The translations under genes were made by a program, and so were the position numbers. Shown here piece by piece: positions 41,192-49,615 of a DNA stretch of 64,000 nucleotides (position 1 is its first letter; every line of letters starts with the position of its first letter). Where the stretch lies: assembly GCA_964501785.1 (NCBI GenBank), contig CAZCUD010000006.1, positions 173,894-237,893 of the forward strand. The letters are read 5' to 3'. This DNA comes from DATBSK01 sp964501785. GTDB taxonomy: Bacteria; Actinomycetota; Acidimicrobiia; IMCC26256; PALSA-555. The notes below the pieces were generated by a model. That model was not told the origin of the DNA. It ran no database searches and was given only the letters and a program-made list of their open reading frames with translations.

Positions 41192-41973
41192 CGGTCAGGC
41201 CGGTTCCGTGAGAGGTGCGCGCCGTTGTCGGCGAGCACGAGCTGGCCGGTCACGCCGCGCCCGAGGTCGGACGCGAGCGCGACCACGAGGCGCGCGAGGT
41301 CGTCGGGCTCGCACATCCGCCGGAGGGGGATCGATTCGGTGAGCGCGGCCACGTACTCGTCGGTCAGCGCGTCCGCCACCGTCGGGGTCAGCGTCGTGCC
41401 GGGCGCCACCGCGTTCACCCGGATGCCGTGCGGGCCGAGCTCGGCCGCGAGGGTCGTGGTGAGGTGGTTGACGGCGGCCTTCGCGGCGCCGTACGCGGCG
41501 AGCCCGAGCGCCGGACGGGTCGACTCACCCGAGCTCACGTTGAGGATCACGCCGCCGCGAGCCTGTTGGACCATGTTCCGGGCCTCGGCGCGACAGCACG
41601 CCGCGGTGAGCACGAGGTTCTGCTCGATGACGTCTCGCACGTACGCGTCGTCCTGCTCGACGGCGGGCGTGGGGGTGCGTCCGGCGAGGCTGCCCACGTT
41701 GTTGACGGCGACGTCGAGTCGGCCGAGGTCCTGGCGCGCCGATCCGACGACGCGCTCGGCCTCGCCTGCTTCGCGCAGGTCGGCGACCTGGGGGACGACG
41801 AACGTGCCGTGGGTCTTCAGGTCCGCGACCGCGTCGTCGAGCGCCGCTCGGTCGCGGTCGACGATCGCGACGTCGCACCCTGCCCGCACCAGCCACCCCG
41901 CGATCGCGCGGCCGATGCCCATCCCGGCGCCGGTGACGATCGCCCCCTTCCCCTGGAGGCCCAGGTCGATCAC
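41188..41973 (-). CDS. SDR family oxidoreductase
   Basis: A 261-residue classical SDR: TGAGMGIGRAIAGWLV (about 14-29), VNNVGS near 93, NVSSGES (catalytic Ser, about 148) and YGAAK (about 160), with the family's C-terminal GVTGQLVLADNG. It lies between the ADH and a second SDR in the same operon and probably handles a hydroxy/keto intermediate formed by the Rieske enzyme. Confidence 0.88.
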   Translation of the reverse strand: MIDLGLQGKGAIVTGAGMGIGRAIAGWLVRAGCDVAIVDRDRAALDDAVADLKTHGTFVVPQVADLREAGEAERVVGSARQDLGRLDVAVNNVGSLAGRTPTPAVEQDDAYVRDVIEQNLVLTAACCRAEARNMVQQARGGVILNVSSGESTRPALGLAAYGAAKAAVNHLTTTLAAELGPHGIRVNAVAPGTTLTPTVADALTDEYVAALTESIPLRRMCEPDDLARLVVALASDLGRGVTGQLVLADNGAHLSRNRPDR

Positions 41974-41983
41974 GGAGCCTCGA

Positions 41984-42943
41984 TCACGGCTCGATCGTCA
42001 CCTTGATGGCACCGGCGGCCCGATCACCGGCCACCCGGAACGCCTCGGCGGCGTCGTCGAGCGCGAAGCGGTGCGTGATCAGCGTCTCGGCGATCGCCGG
42101 CTCGGCCGCCAGGAGGGCGGCGGCGTCACCGAGGTCGGTGCCGTGCTCGTGCGCGCCGTACGTGAACGACCACTGGAAGCCGAGCTCCTTCATCAGCGCC
42201 GGCACGCCGGGGATCGCGACGGGCGTCCAGTGCGTGCTGAGGAACACGATGCGACCGCCGGGCGCGCACAGCTCCACCGCGGTCGCGAGCGCGGACTCGG
42301 TGCCGGCGCACTCGAGCACCACGTCGTACTCACCTTCCATGGGCACCGCACCGAGGCGCTCACCGGAGACGCGCTGACGCTCGTGGCGCGCGACGAGTCC
42401 GACCTCCGCCGCCCGGGGCCGCGCCGCGGCGACGGCGGCCAGGCCGATCCCGCCTGCCCCGACGACGCCGACGCGCTCGCCACCCGAGAGCCCGGCGATG
42501 CGCACCGCGTGCGTGGCGACGCCCAGCGGCTCGACCAGGCACGCCTGCTCCGGACCGAGGCCGTCGGGGAGCGCGACGAGCGAGGAGCGGCGCACCGCGA
42601 CCGACTCGGCCATGCCGCCGTCGGCCCCGATGCCGAGCACGCGCTGGGCGCCGGTGCGGCAGCGGTGCCCGAACCCCGACTCGCACTGGTCGCACGTCCC
42701 GCAGGGCTGGTTGGGGTCGATCGCGACCGGGGTGCCGTCGTCGAGCATGCCCGCGACCTCGTGGCCGAGCACGTGCGGCAGCGGGCCGTACTCGATCAGG
42801 TGGAGGTCCGAGCCACAGATGCTCGCCGAGCGCACCTGCACGACGACCCGCTCGGCGTCGTCGGGGTCGCCCGCGGATTCGGGTGTCGGGTCGGGAGCCT
42901 CGACGACCTCGATGCCGCGCTCGGTGTTGCGCACCGCCCGCAT
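41984..42943 (-). CDS. zinc-dependent alcohol dehydrogenase (MDR family)
   Basis: A 319-residue medium-chain dehydrogenase. Catalytic zinc ligands are CGSDLH and GHE (about 43 and 60). Structural zinc ligands occur in CGTCDQCESGFGHRC (about 80-94), and the nucleotide loop is GVVGAGGIGLAAVAA (about 158). It is 9 bp downstream of the Rieske gene, which suggests that it oxidises the hydroxylated product. The Rossmann domain is slightly shorter than usual. Confidence 0.88.
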   Translation of the reverse strand: MRAVRNTERGIEVVEAPDPTPESAGDPDDAERVVVQVRSASICGSDLHLIEYGPLPHVLGHEVAGMLDDGTPVAIDPNQPCGTCDQCESGFGHRCRTGAQRVLGIGADGGMAESVAVRRSSLVALPDGLGPEQACLVEPLGVATHAVRIAGLSGGERVGVVGAGGIGLAAVAAARPRAAEVGLVARHERQRVSGERLGAVPMEGEYDVVLECAGTESALATAVELCAPGGRIVFLSTHWTPVAIPGVPALMKELGFQWSFTYGAHEHGTDLGDAAALLAAEPAIAETLITHRFALDDAAEAFRVAGDRAAGAIKVTIEP

Positions 42944-42952
42944 CCGCGGACC

Positions 42953-44353
42953 TCAGCCGCCCGTGCGCTCGCCGCCGGTGATCTCGGACGGCTCGATCCC
43001 GAGGTAGCGCTCGAGGTTGCGGTGCAGGCTCTCGATCCGCATCTCCTCGCGCGACAGCGTGAGGTGGGTGAACCCGGGCTGGTGCAGGCCGCGCTGGGCG
43101 CGCAGCAGGTTCTCGACGTCCTGGTTGAACACCCCGCCGAGCTGGGCGTTCTCGGCTTCCATCGTCAGGTCGACGGGACGCTCGCGAGGTGCACCCGGTG
43201 CGACGCGCGAGAAGTAGAAGAGGTCCATGAGGCAGTCGTCGGGCGTGGCGCCGGGGCGGGTCCGCAGCAGGGCCAGGCTCTCGACCAGGAACACCGGCGA
43301 GATGTTGGGGAAGCAGTTGTACTGGTGCAGGTCGGTGACCTGCGCGTCGGTGAAGTCGTCGAGGTCGACGCCTTCGGACCGCTGACGCTCGCGGATCAGA
43401 CGCGCGAGGAGCGTGCGCACCGACTCGTCGGGCTCGCGCTCGGGGACCGGGCCCGGATCGTCCTGGCTGGGGCGCCCGACCCGCTCGCCTTGCGTCGCGC
43501 AGAACGACTCCCAGATCTGCTGGTCGGTCGCGCCGTCGCGCAGACGCGGGCTGGGGATCCCATAGGGCTGGTTGAGGCGACCGTGGCGCTCCCAGACCTC
43601 CTGGGGTCCGTTGACGTCGTTGGTCGACGGGATCATCTGCCGGTGGATGCCCTGCACGTGGTAGGTCTCGCTGAACGCGTCGATGCCGGTCTTCCAGTTG
43701 CACGGCAACGGGACGGTGACGAGGGCGCGGCAGGCGTACTCGTCGGGGCGGAGCCACGCGGTCTCGGCCGGCACCGGCGCGAGGAACTCCGCGAGCGGCT
43801 CCGCGTCGAGATCGAGGTTGACGAAGACCATGGGTCCCCACGTGTCGACCTGCACCGACCGCAGCGCGTAGTCGTCGTTCTTGACGACGCCGAACCCCTT
43901 GCGGGACGGGATCTCGCGCAGACGTCCGTCGAGGTCCCAGCACCACCGGTGGTAGACGCAGCGGATCTCGGTGCGGCCAGTGCCCGAGCCGTTGCACAGC
44001 TCGTTGCCACGGTGGAGGCACACGTTCTGGAACGCGCGCAGGCGCCCGTCTTCACCGCGCACGATCAGCACCGACAACGCGCCGCAGGTGTGCTCGAACC
44101 AGTCTCCCGGGTCGCGCACGTGATCGACGCTGCACGCCACCTGCCACACGTGGGGCCACAGCCGCTCGGCCTCGAGCGCGGCCCAGTCGGGCGAGGTGTA
44201 CCGCGAGGCGGGCACCAGCACCGGGGTGCGCTGCGTGCTCACCGCCCCGATCGTGGAGCCGACCGGGGCCTCGTCGGTGACCTCGCCGGCGTACGCCGGG
44301 CCGCCGGGCCGGGCGTCCCGGATCCGTGCGGCGCTTCCCGGGGTCTGGGTCAC
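42953..44353 (-). CDS. Rieske non-heme iron oxygenase alpha subunit
   Basis: A 466-residue ring-hydroxylating-type oxygenase. The Rieske ligands are in NVCLHRGNELC (CxH, about 112) and IRCVYHRWCWDLDG (CxxH, about 131). The mononuclear iron ligands are in NWKTGIDAFSETYHVQGIH (about 207-225). A long N-terminal segment precedes the fold. GTG 44353 is preferred over GTG 44362 because TAGGGT ends 7 nt upstream of the former and overlaps the latter. It differs from the KshA-like gene and is longer. The substrate is unknown. Confidence 0.87.
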   Translation of the reverse strand: MTQTPGSAARIRDARPGGPAYAGEVTDEAPVGSTIGAVSTQRTPVLVPASRYTSPDWAALEAERLWPHVWQVACSVDHVRDPGDWFEHTCGALSVLIVRGEDGRLRAFQNVCLHRGNELCNGSGTGRTEIRCVYHRWCWDLDGRLREIPSRKGFGVVKNDDYALRSVQVDTWGPMVFVNLDLDAEPLAEFLAPVPAETAWLRPDEYACRALVTVPLPCNWKTGIDAFSETYHVQGIHRQMIPSTNDVNGPQEVWERHGRLNQPYGIPSPRLRDGATDQQIWESFCATQGERVGRPSQDDPGPVPEREPDESVRTLLARLIRERQRSEGVDLDDFTDAQVTDLHQYNCFPNISPVFLVESLALLRTRPGATPDDCLMDLFYFSRVAPGAPRERPVDLTMEAENAQLGGVFNQDVENLLRAQRGLHQPGFTHLTLSREEMRIESLHRNLERYLGIEPSEITGGERTGG

Positions 44354-44360
44354 GGGGTGC

Positions 44361-44421
44361 ACCCTACGGCGCGATCTGACGCCTCGTCAGGCTTGAAACA
44401 CGTTCCAGTCGCGGTCAGAAT
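44361..44421. promoter_or_regulatory. dual-operator divergent control region
   Basis: Minus strand: TGACGA in CTGACG-CCT-CGTCAG (44376-44390) is 17 nt from TAGGGT (44366-44361), which is 7 nt from GTG 44353. Plus strand: TTGAAA (44393-44398) is 17 nt from CAGAAT (44416-44421). TGAAACACGTTCCA (44394-44407), an exact T-N2-AAC-N2-GTT-N2-A palindrome, overlaps that -35. Two regulators may act 3 bp apart. Confidence 0.6.
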
Positions 44422-44498
44422 CCCCCGGCCCGGTCCTACAGTCCGGGGCACCACGCAACGGAATCCGAGCCCGACCGGGCCGGTGACAAGGGGGGAAC

Positions 44499-45845
44499 GT
44501 GCAACGCACTCGCTGGGTGGCGCTGATCGCCACATTCGTGCTCTCGATGTCGGCGATGACCGCGGTCGCGTCTGCCGGGGGCGGTGGCGGCGGCGGCGGC
44601 GGTGAGCAGCCCGAGGCCACCGAGATCGGCATCACGGCAGACGAGATCCGCGTCGCGGTGATCGCCGACGTCGAGAACCCGCTCGCTCCGGGCCTGTTCG
44701 AGGGCTCGAAGAACGGTGTCGAGGGCTGGGCCGAGTACGTCAACAAGAACGGCGGCCTCGCCGGGCGTGAGGTCGTGGTCGACTTCATCGACTCGCACCT
44801 GTCCGCCGACGACGCCCGCAACGCGTTCATCACCGCGTGCGCAGAGAACTTCGCGGTGATCGGTGCATCCGCGCTGTTCCTCAACAACGTCGACGACATC
44901 GAGTCGTGCGTCGACCAGGCCGGCAACCCGACGGGCCTGCCCGACCTGGCGGTGGTGACCACCGAGGTCGTCCAGCAGTGCTCGCCGACGACCTACGCGA
45001 TCAACCCGCCGCAGATCCTCTGCGACACGCGTGAGGAGAGCCCGCAGACGTACCAGGGCAACGCGGGGCGGTACTACTACTACGAGAAGGAGTTCGGGAA
45101 GGACCTCCACGGCGCCTACCTGTACTCGGCCGACATCCGGGCGGCGAACAACGCCAACCGGGCGACCATGGAGCCGATGCAGAAGCTCGGCATCAAGGCC
45201 GACGACGAGGTCGACATCTCCGCTCGTGCACCGCAGAGCGAGTACACGCCGGTCGTCCAGTCGATGAAGGACAACGAGTCGAACTACGCCCAGAGCGGCG
45301 CGTCGTTCAACACCACGGTGTCGCTGCGCAAGGAGGCCAAGCTCCAGGGCCTCACCGACCCCGACATCATCTGGGACTGCACGCTCCAGTGCTACGACCA
45401 GAACCTCATCGAGCAGGGCGGCGCCGACGTCGAGGGCCAGTACGTGTCGCTGCTGTTCCTGCCCTTCGAGGAGGCGAGCACCAACAAGGAGCTCAAGGCC
45501 TTCGTCAACACCGTGGGCAAGGACAACGTCGACGGCTTCGCGGCGCAGGCCTGGGCCTCGGGCGTGCTGTTCCAGCAGGCAGTGGAGCAGATCGTCTCGG
45601 ACCAGGGCGTCAACGGCGTCAACCGGCAGGCCCTCTTCGGTGCGCTCGACAGCATCACCGACTTCGACGCCAACGGCATGATCGGCACGGTCAACATCGC
45701 AGAGCGCAAGACCTCGCCCTGCTACGTGCTGCTCCAGGTCAAGGACGGCGAGTTCGTCCGGGTGACCCCGTCGAAGAAGGGCACGTTCAACTGCGACAAG
45801 AAGAACGTGCAGCAGGTCAAGCTCGACCTCGAGACGGGCAACTGA
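44499..45845 (+). CDS. ABC transporter substrate-binding protein (branched-chain amino acid type)
   Basis: A 448-residue exported type I periplasmic binding protein. The signal peptide (1-26) ends ASA and is followed by a run of nine Gly; there is no lipobox Cys. Then come ITADEIRVAVIADVENPLAP (about 47-66), VNKNGGLAGREVVVDFIDSH (about 85-104) and four to six conserved cysteines (CSP, WDCTLQC). It is probably the solute receptor for the permease and ATPase downstream. Actinobacterial receptors are usually lipoproteins, so its retention needs explaining. Confidence 0.87.
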   Translation: MQRTRWVALIATFVLSMSAMTAVASAGGGGGGGGGEQPEATEIGITADEIRVAVIADVENPLAPGLFEGSKNGVEGWAEYVNKNGGLAGREVVVDFIDSHLSADDARNAFITACAENFAVIGASALFLNNVDDIESCVDQAGNPTGLPDLAVVTTEVVQQCSPTTYAINPPQILCDTREESPQTYQGNAGRYYYYEKEFGKDLHGAYLYSADIRAANNANRATMEPMQKLGIKADDEVDISARAPQSEYTPVVQSMKDNESNYAQSGASFNTTVSLRKEAKLQGLTDPDIIWDCTLQCYDQNLIEQGGADVEGQYVSLLFLPFEEASTNKELKAFVNTVGKDNVDGFAAQAWASGVLFQQAVEQIVSDQGVNGVNRQALFGALDSITDFDANGMIGTVNIAERKTSPCYVLLQVKDGEFVRVTPSKKGTFNCDKKNVQQVKLDLETGN

Positions 45846-45863
45846 GCCAACGGAAGTAGCGAT

Positions 45864-45892
45864 GGGGTGCCGCGGCGACGCCGCGGCACCCC
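45864..45892 (+). terminator. strong hairpin terminator between two binding-protein genes
   Basis: 13-bp perfect arms (GGGGTGCCGCGGC and its complement) with a GAC loop follow the first binding-protein gene. The second gene has its own promoter, so the two receptors can be expressed separately. Confidence 0.75.
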
Positions 45893-45963
45893 GTTCGCGT
45901 CCATCCGAGCACCGCTGCGGAGCGGCGTTCGGCGGGCGGTCCCCCAGGGCAGGGGCGGAGCGC

Positions 45964-45992
45964 TTGAAACGTGTTCCACCCGACGACAGGAT
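45964..45992 (+). promoter_or_regulatory. promoter with KstR-like palindrome
   Basis: TTGAAA (45964-45969) is 17 nt from CAGGAT (45987-45992). TGAAACGTGTTCCA (45965-45978) matches T-N2-AAC-N2-GTT-N2-A exactly and overlaps the -35. The architecture is the same as at 44393-44421. Confidence 0.55.
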
Positions 45993-46018
45993 GACCCGAG
46001 CCGACAAGGGGGGGACCA

Positions 46019-47365
46019 GTGGCACGACTTCGCGCTCCGAAGAAGGTGGCGCTGCTCGCGGCCGCACTCGTGACGATCGCATCGATCGGGACGACGGCGG
46101 TGGCGGGCGCGCAAGGTGGTGGCGGGGGCGGTGACTCGCTCGAAGCCACCGAAGTGGGCATCACTGCCGACGAGATCCGCATCGCGGTGATCGCGGACGT
46201 CGAGAACCCGCTCCAGCCCGGCCTCTTCCAGGGTGCGCCGGACGCGATCAACGGGTTCGCCGAGTTCATCAACGACAACGGTGGGCTCGCGGGCCGCGAG
46301 CTCGTCGTCGACTTCCTCGACTCGCACCTGTCGGCGGACGACACGCGCAACGCGATCGTGGAGGCGTGCGAGAACAACTTCGCGATCGTCGGGACGGCTG
46401 CGCTGTTCCTCAACAACACCGACGACATGGTGAACTGCGCGAACTTGGAAGGGACCGCGGTCGGGATCCCCGACTTCCCGGTGGTGACGACCGAGCCGGT
46501 GCACCAGTGCTCGCCGGTCTCGCACCCGATCAACCCGCCGACGCTCGACTGCGCCACGATCGACGACCACCCGCAGACCTACCGCGGGAACATCGGGGCG
46601 ACCGACTACTACCTGAGCCAGCACAAGGACCTGTCCGGCGTGTTCCTCTACCCGTCCGACCTCAAGTCGGCCAAGGACTCGCAGGTCCCGAACTTCACCG
46701 CTCAGGAGGAGTCGGGCATCAAGCTCGACGCCGAGTACGACGTCTCCGCGCGAGCGCAGCAGAGCGCGTACACGCCGATCGCCCAGCAGATGAAGGCCGA
46801 CGGCACGACCTACTGGCGCAGCGGGCTGGCGTTCAGCTCGACGATCACGATGCGCAAGGAGGCGACGCTCCAGGGCGTCACCGACGTCGAGGTCTGGGAC
46901 TGCTCGCTCCAGTGCTACAACCGCCAGCTCATCGAGCAGGGTGGGAGCGACGTCGAGGACCAGTACGTGTACATGAACTTCGTCCCCTTCTTCACCGAGG
47001 CCAACGTCAACAAGATGACGAAGAGCTTCGTGAAGTACGTCGGCAAGGACAAGGTCGACGGCTTCAGCGCCCAGGCCTGGTCTGCGGGCGTGTACTTCCG
47101 GGATGCGGTGAACGCCATCGTCGAGGCAGACGGCAACAACGGGCTCACGCGTGAGGCGCTCCTCGAGGCCGCGAACAACATCAACGACTTCACCGCCGAC
47201 GGGCTGATGGCGCCGACGGACGTGGGTGACCGCGTCCCCGGGGCCTGCTACGCCGTCACGCAGGTCCAGGACGGCGAGTTCAAGCGCGTGTACCCCAAGA
47301 AGAAGGGCACGTTCGACTGCAAGAGCAAGCTCGTCACGCTCGAGCTCGACTTGATCACGGGCTGA
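46019..47365 (+). CDS. ABC transporter substrate-binding protein (second paralogue)
   Basis: A 448-residue paralogue of the preceding receptor. Signal peptide 1-34, Gly-rich linker, then ITADEIRIAVIADVENPLQP, INDNGGLAGRELVVDFLDSH and the cysteine segments CSP and WDCSLQC in matching positions. The two are clearly related but diverged throughout, so they probably bind different ligands of one class. GTG start 27 nt after the CAGGAT -10. The permease gene follows after 71 bp. Confidence 0.87.
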   Translation: MARLRAPKKVALLAAALVTIASIGTTAVAGAQGGGGGGDSLEATEVGITADEIRIAVIADVENPLQPGLFQGAPDAINGFAEFINDNGGLAGRELVVDFLDSHLSADDTRNAIVEACENNFAIVGTAALFLNNTDDMVNCANLEGTAVGIPDFPVVTTEPVHQCSPVSHPINPPTLDCATIDDHPQTYRGNIGATDYYLSQHKDLSGVFLYPSDLKSAKDSQVPNFTAQEESGIKLDAEYDVSARAQQSAYTPIAQQMKADGTTYWRSGLAFSSTITMRKEATLQGVTDVEVWDCSLQCYNRQLIEQGGSDVEDQYVYMNFVPFFTEANVNKMTKSFVKYVGKDKVDGFSAQAWSAGVYFRDAVNAIVEADGNNGLTREALLEAANNINDFTADGLMAPTDVGDRVPGACYAVTQVQDGEFKRVYPKKKGTFDCKSKLVTLELDLITG

Positions 47366-47436
47366 GCCGAGCGCCCGAGCGCCGACCCACCGCAACCACG
47401 AACGACTGACCGACCGACGAGAAGGGGCATCCACAG

Positions 47437-49614
47437 GTGGCAACCGTGACGGAGCGGCTGCGGGGCCGGCAGCATCGTTCGACGTTGGTCGCGGCGCTCG
47501 TCGTCGCGATCTTCGTCGGGTTCATCGTGCAGGAGTCGTGGGCCGGTCGCGAGGTCACGACCGACTCGCTGCTCTTCTTCGTCATCGTCGGCATCACGCT
47601 CGGGTCGATCTACGCGGTCGCCGCCAGCGGCCTCGTGGTCACCTACACCACGTCGGGGATCTTCAACTTCGCCCAGGGCGCGATGGGGATGTTCCTCGCC
47701 TTCGTGTACTGGGAGCTGAAGGTCAACGCCGGGATCCAGACGTTCGTCGCGCTGCTGTTGACCGTGCTGGTGGCCGCGCCGCTGATGGGTGCGTTCATCG
47801 AGCGGGTGTTCATGCGGAGGCTCACCACCGCGCCGCTCGTGTCGCAGCTCGTCGTGACCATCGGCCTGATGCTGTTCCTCATCGGCATCGCGGCGACGTT
47901 CTGGGACCCGGGCGAGACGCGGTCGGTCGGCACGTTCTTCGGCAGTGACGGATTCAACATCGGGGACACGTTCGTCCCGTGGTACCGGCTGATCACCGTC
48001 GTCGCCGGCCTGCTCCTGGCCCTCGGCATCCGCCTGCTCCTGTACCGGACGCGCCTCGGCGTCGCGATGCGGGCGGTCGTCGACAACCGGGAGCTCGCCG
48101 CGCTCAACGGCGCGCGACCGGGGCTCACGTCGCAGTTCTCGTGGGCGCTGGGGACCTCGATGGCGGCGCTCGCCGGCATCTTCCTCGCCGAGGAGCTGTC
48201 GACGCTGTCGATCGAGACCCTGACCCTGCTGATCATCGACGCGTTCGCGGCGGCGATCATCGGTCGCCTCAAGAGCCTGCCGATGACCTACGTCGGCGGC
48301 ATGATCATCGGGCTCTCGCTGTCGTTCCAGGCCAACTTCTTGACCTGGTCGGGCCGCTGGAGCCCGGCGGGGCAGGCGATCCCGACGATCATCCTGTTCC
48401 TGGCGCTGCTGTTCCTGCCCCAGGCCCGCATCGAGGGTCGGCGCATCGGGCGGGTGATCGCACCGCGGCTCCCGACGATCAAACGGGCGCTGTTCGGCTT
48501 CGGGCTCCTCGTCATCGGGGTGTTCCTGCTCATCAGCGTCGCGTCGCGCCCCGACGTGCGCATGGTCGGCCTCGCGATGGTGACGGCGTTCATCATGCTG
48601 TCGCTCGTGCCCCTGATCGGCTGGTCGGGGCAGATCTCGCTGGCCCAGATCACGTTCGTCGGCATCGGCGCGTGGGCGGCGGTGGAGTTCGCCAACGGTG
48701 GCGGGCAGGTCTTCGGCATCGAGCTGTTCAGCCCGGGGAGCCCGTGGCTCCTGCTCGTCGGGGCGATCGTGGCGGTGCCCATCGGGGTGCTGATGGCGCT
48801 GCCGGCCCTGCGATTGCAGGGCCTCTACCTCGCCCTGGCAACGCTGGCCTTCGCGCGGCTGGCGGAGTTCGTGATCTTCGATCAACCGGAGGTGTTCGGC
48901 GGTGCCGGTCGTCGCCTCGGCAACCTCGACGCGTTCGGCGTCGACGTGACCGATCCGTTCACGTTCCTCGGGCTCACGTTCCCGCAGGACGCCGGGTTCG
49001 TGCTGTTCATCACGGTGATGTTCTGCATCTTCGGGTTCGGCATCGTCCTCATGCGACGTGGCGCGTTCGGTCGACGACTCATGGCGATGAAGGACAGCCC
49101 CGCGGCGTGCGCCACGCTCGGCGTCAACCTGCTCACCACGAAGGTCGCCGTGTTCGCGCTGTCGGCGGCGATCGCCGGGTTCGGCGGTGCGATGCTCGGG
49201 ATGCTGCGGGGATCCGCCGCGACCTCCAACTACCAGGTGCTCCAGGGTCTGCCGTACGTGATCCTGATCGTGGTCGGCGGCGCGTCCGTCGTCAGCGGTG
49301 CCCTGCTCGGCGGGTTCCTCTTCCAGCTGCCGATCTTCCTGGTCGACCGCTTGAGCAACGTGGAGGTCACGCTGCCGTTGCTCGGCACCTTCAAGCCGTT
49401 CATCATCTGGAACCGGATCGCGACCGGTCTGCTCGGTGTGGCGCTCGGCCGACGGCCCGAGGGGATCGTGCCCGACGTCAGCAGCGAGCTCGACGAGAAA
49501 CGACGGAAGAAGCTGGGCACGGCCGTGCCGCCGAGCGGGCTGTCCGAGGACGACAGCCCGCCGCCCGAGGACGACGCGACGCCGGCCGCCCCCGTGCCGG
49601 CGCCGGGAGGCTGA
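47437..49614 (+). CDS. fused branched-chain-type ABC permease (LivH-LivM)
   Basis: A 725-residue fusion. Residues 30-310 are LivH-like: TLGSIYAVAASGLVVTYTTSGIFNFAQG (about 52-79, in parts) with ELAALNGARPG (about 222). Residues about 340-680 are LivM-like: LSLVPLIGWSGQISLAQITFVGIGAW (about 387-412, in parts) and AACATLGVNLLTTKVAVFALSAA. Both EAA-like loops are present. The tail (690-725) is acidic and Pro-rich. In other systems the two permeases are separate genes. Fusion enforces one copy of each per transporter. Confidence 0.9.
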   Translation: MATVTERLRGRQHRSTLVAALVVAIFVGFIVQESWAGREVTTDSLLFFVIVGITLGSIYAVAASGLVVTYTTSGIFNFAQGAMGMFLAFVYWELKVNAGIQTFVALLLTVLVAAPLMGAFIERVFMRRLTTAPLVSQLVVTIGLMLFLIGIAATFWDPGETRSVGTFFGSDGFNIGDTFVPWYRLITVVAGLLLALGIRLLLYRTRLGVAMRAVVDNRELAALNGARPGLTSQFSWALGTSMAALAGIFLAEELSTLSIETLTLLIIDAFAAAIIGRLKSLPMTYVGGMIIGLSLSFQANFLTWSGRWSPAGQAIPTIILFLALLFLPQARIEGRRIGRVIAPRLPTIKRALFGFGLLVIGVFLLISVASRPDVRMVGLAMVTAFIMLSLVPLIGWSGQISLAQITFVGIGAWAAVEFANGGGQVFGIELFSPGSPWLLLVGAIVAVPIGVLMALPALRLQGLYLALATLAFARLAEFVIFDQPEVFGGAGRRLGNLDAFGVDVTDPFTFLGLTFPQDAGFVLFITVMFCIFGFGIVLMRRGAFGRRLMAMKDSPAACATLGVNLLTTKVAVFALSAAIAGFGGAMLGMLRGSAATSNYQVLQGLPYVILIVVGGASVVSGALLGGFLFQLPIFLVDRLSNVEVTLPLLGTFKPFIIWNRIATGLLGVALGRRPEGIVPDVSSELDEKRRKKLGTAVPPSGLSEDDSPPPEDDATPAAPVPAPGG

Positions 49615-49615
49615 C

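Noticed and set aside
40376..44605. A 1409-residue plus-strand open frame
   Set aside because: It lies antisense to six genes with strong family motifs and has a highly repetitive Arg/Asp/His composition, typical of a shadow frame in GC-rich DNA.
44499..47365. Recent duplication of the two binding-protein genes
   Set aside because: The two proteins align along their length but differ throughout, and have separate promoters and a terminator between them, so the duplication is old.
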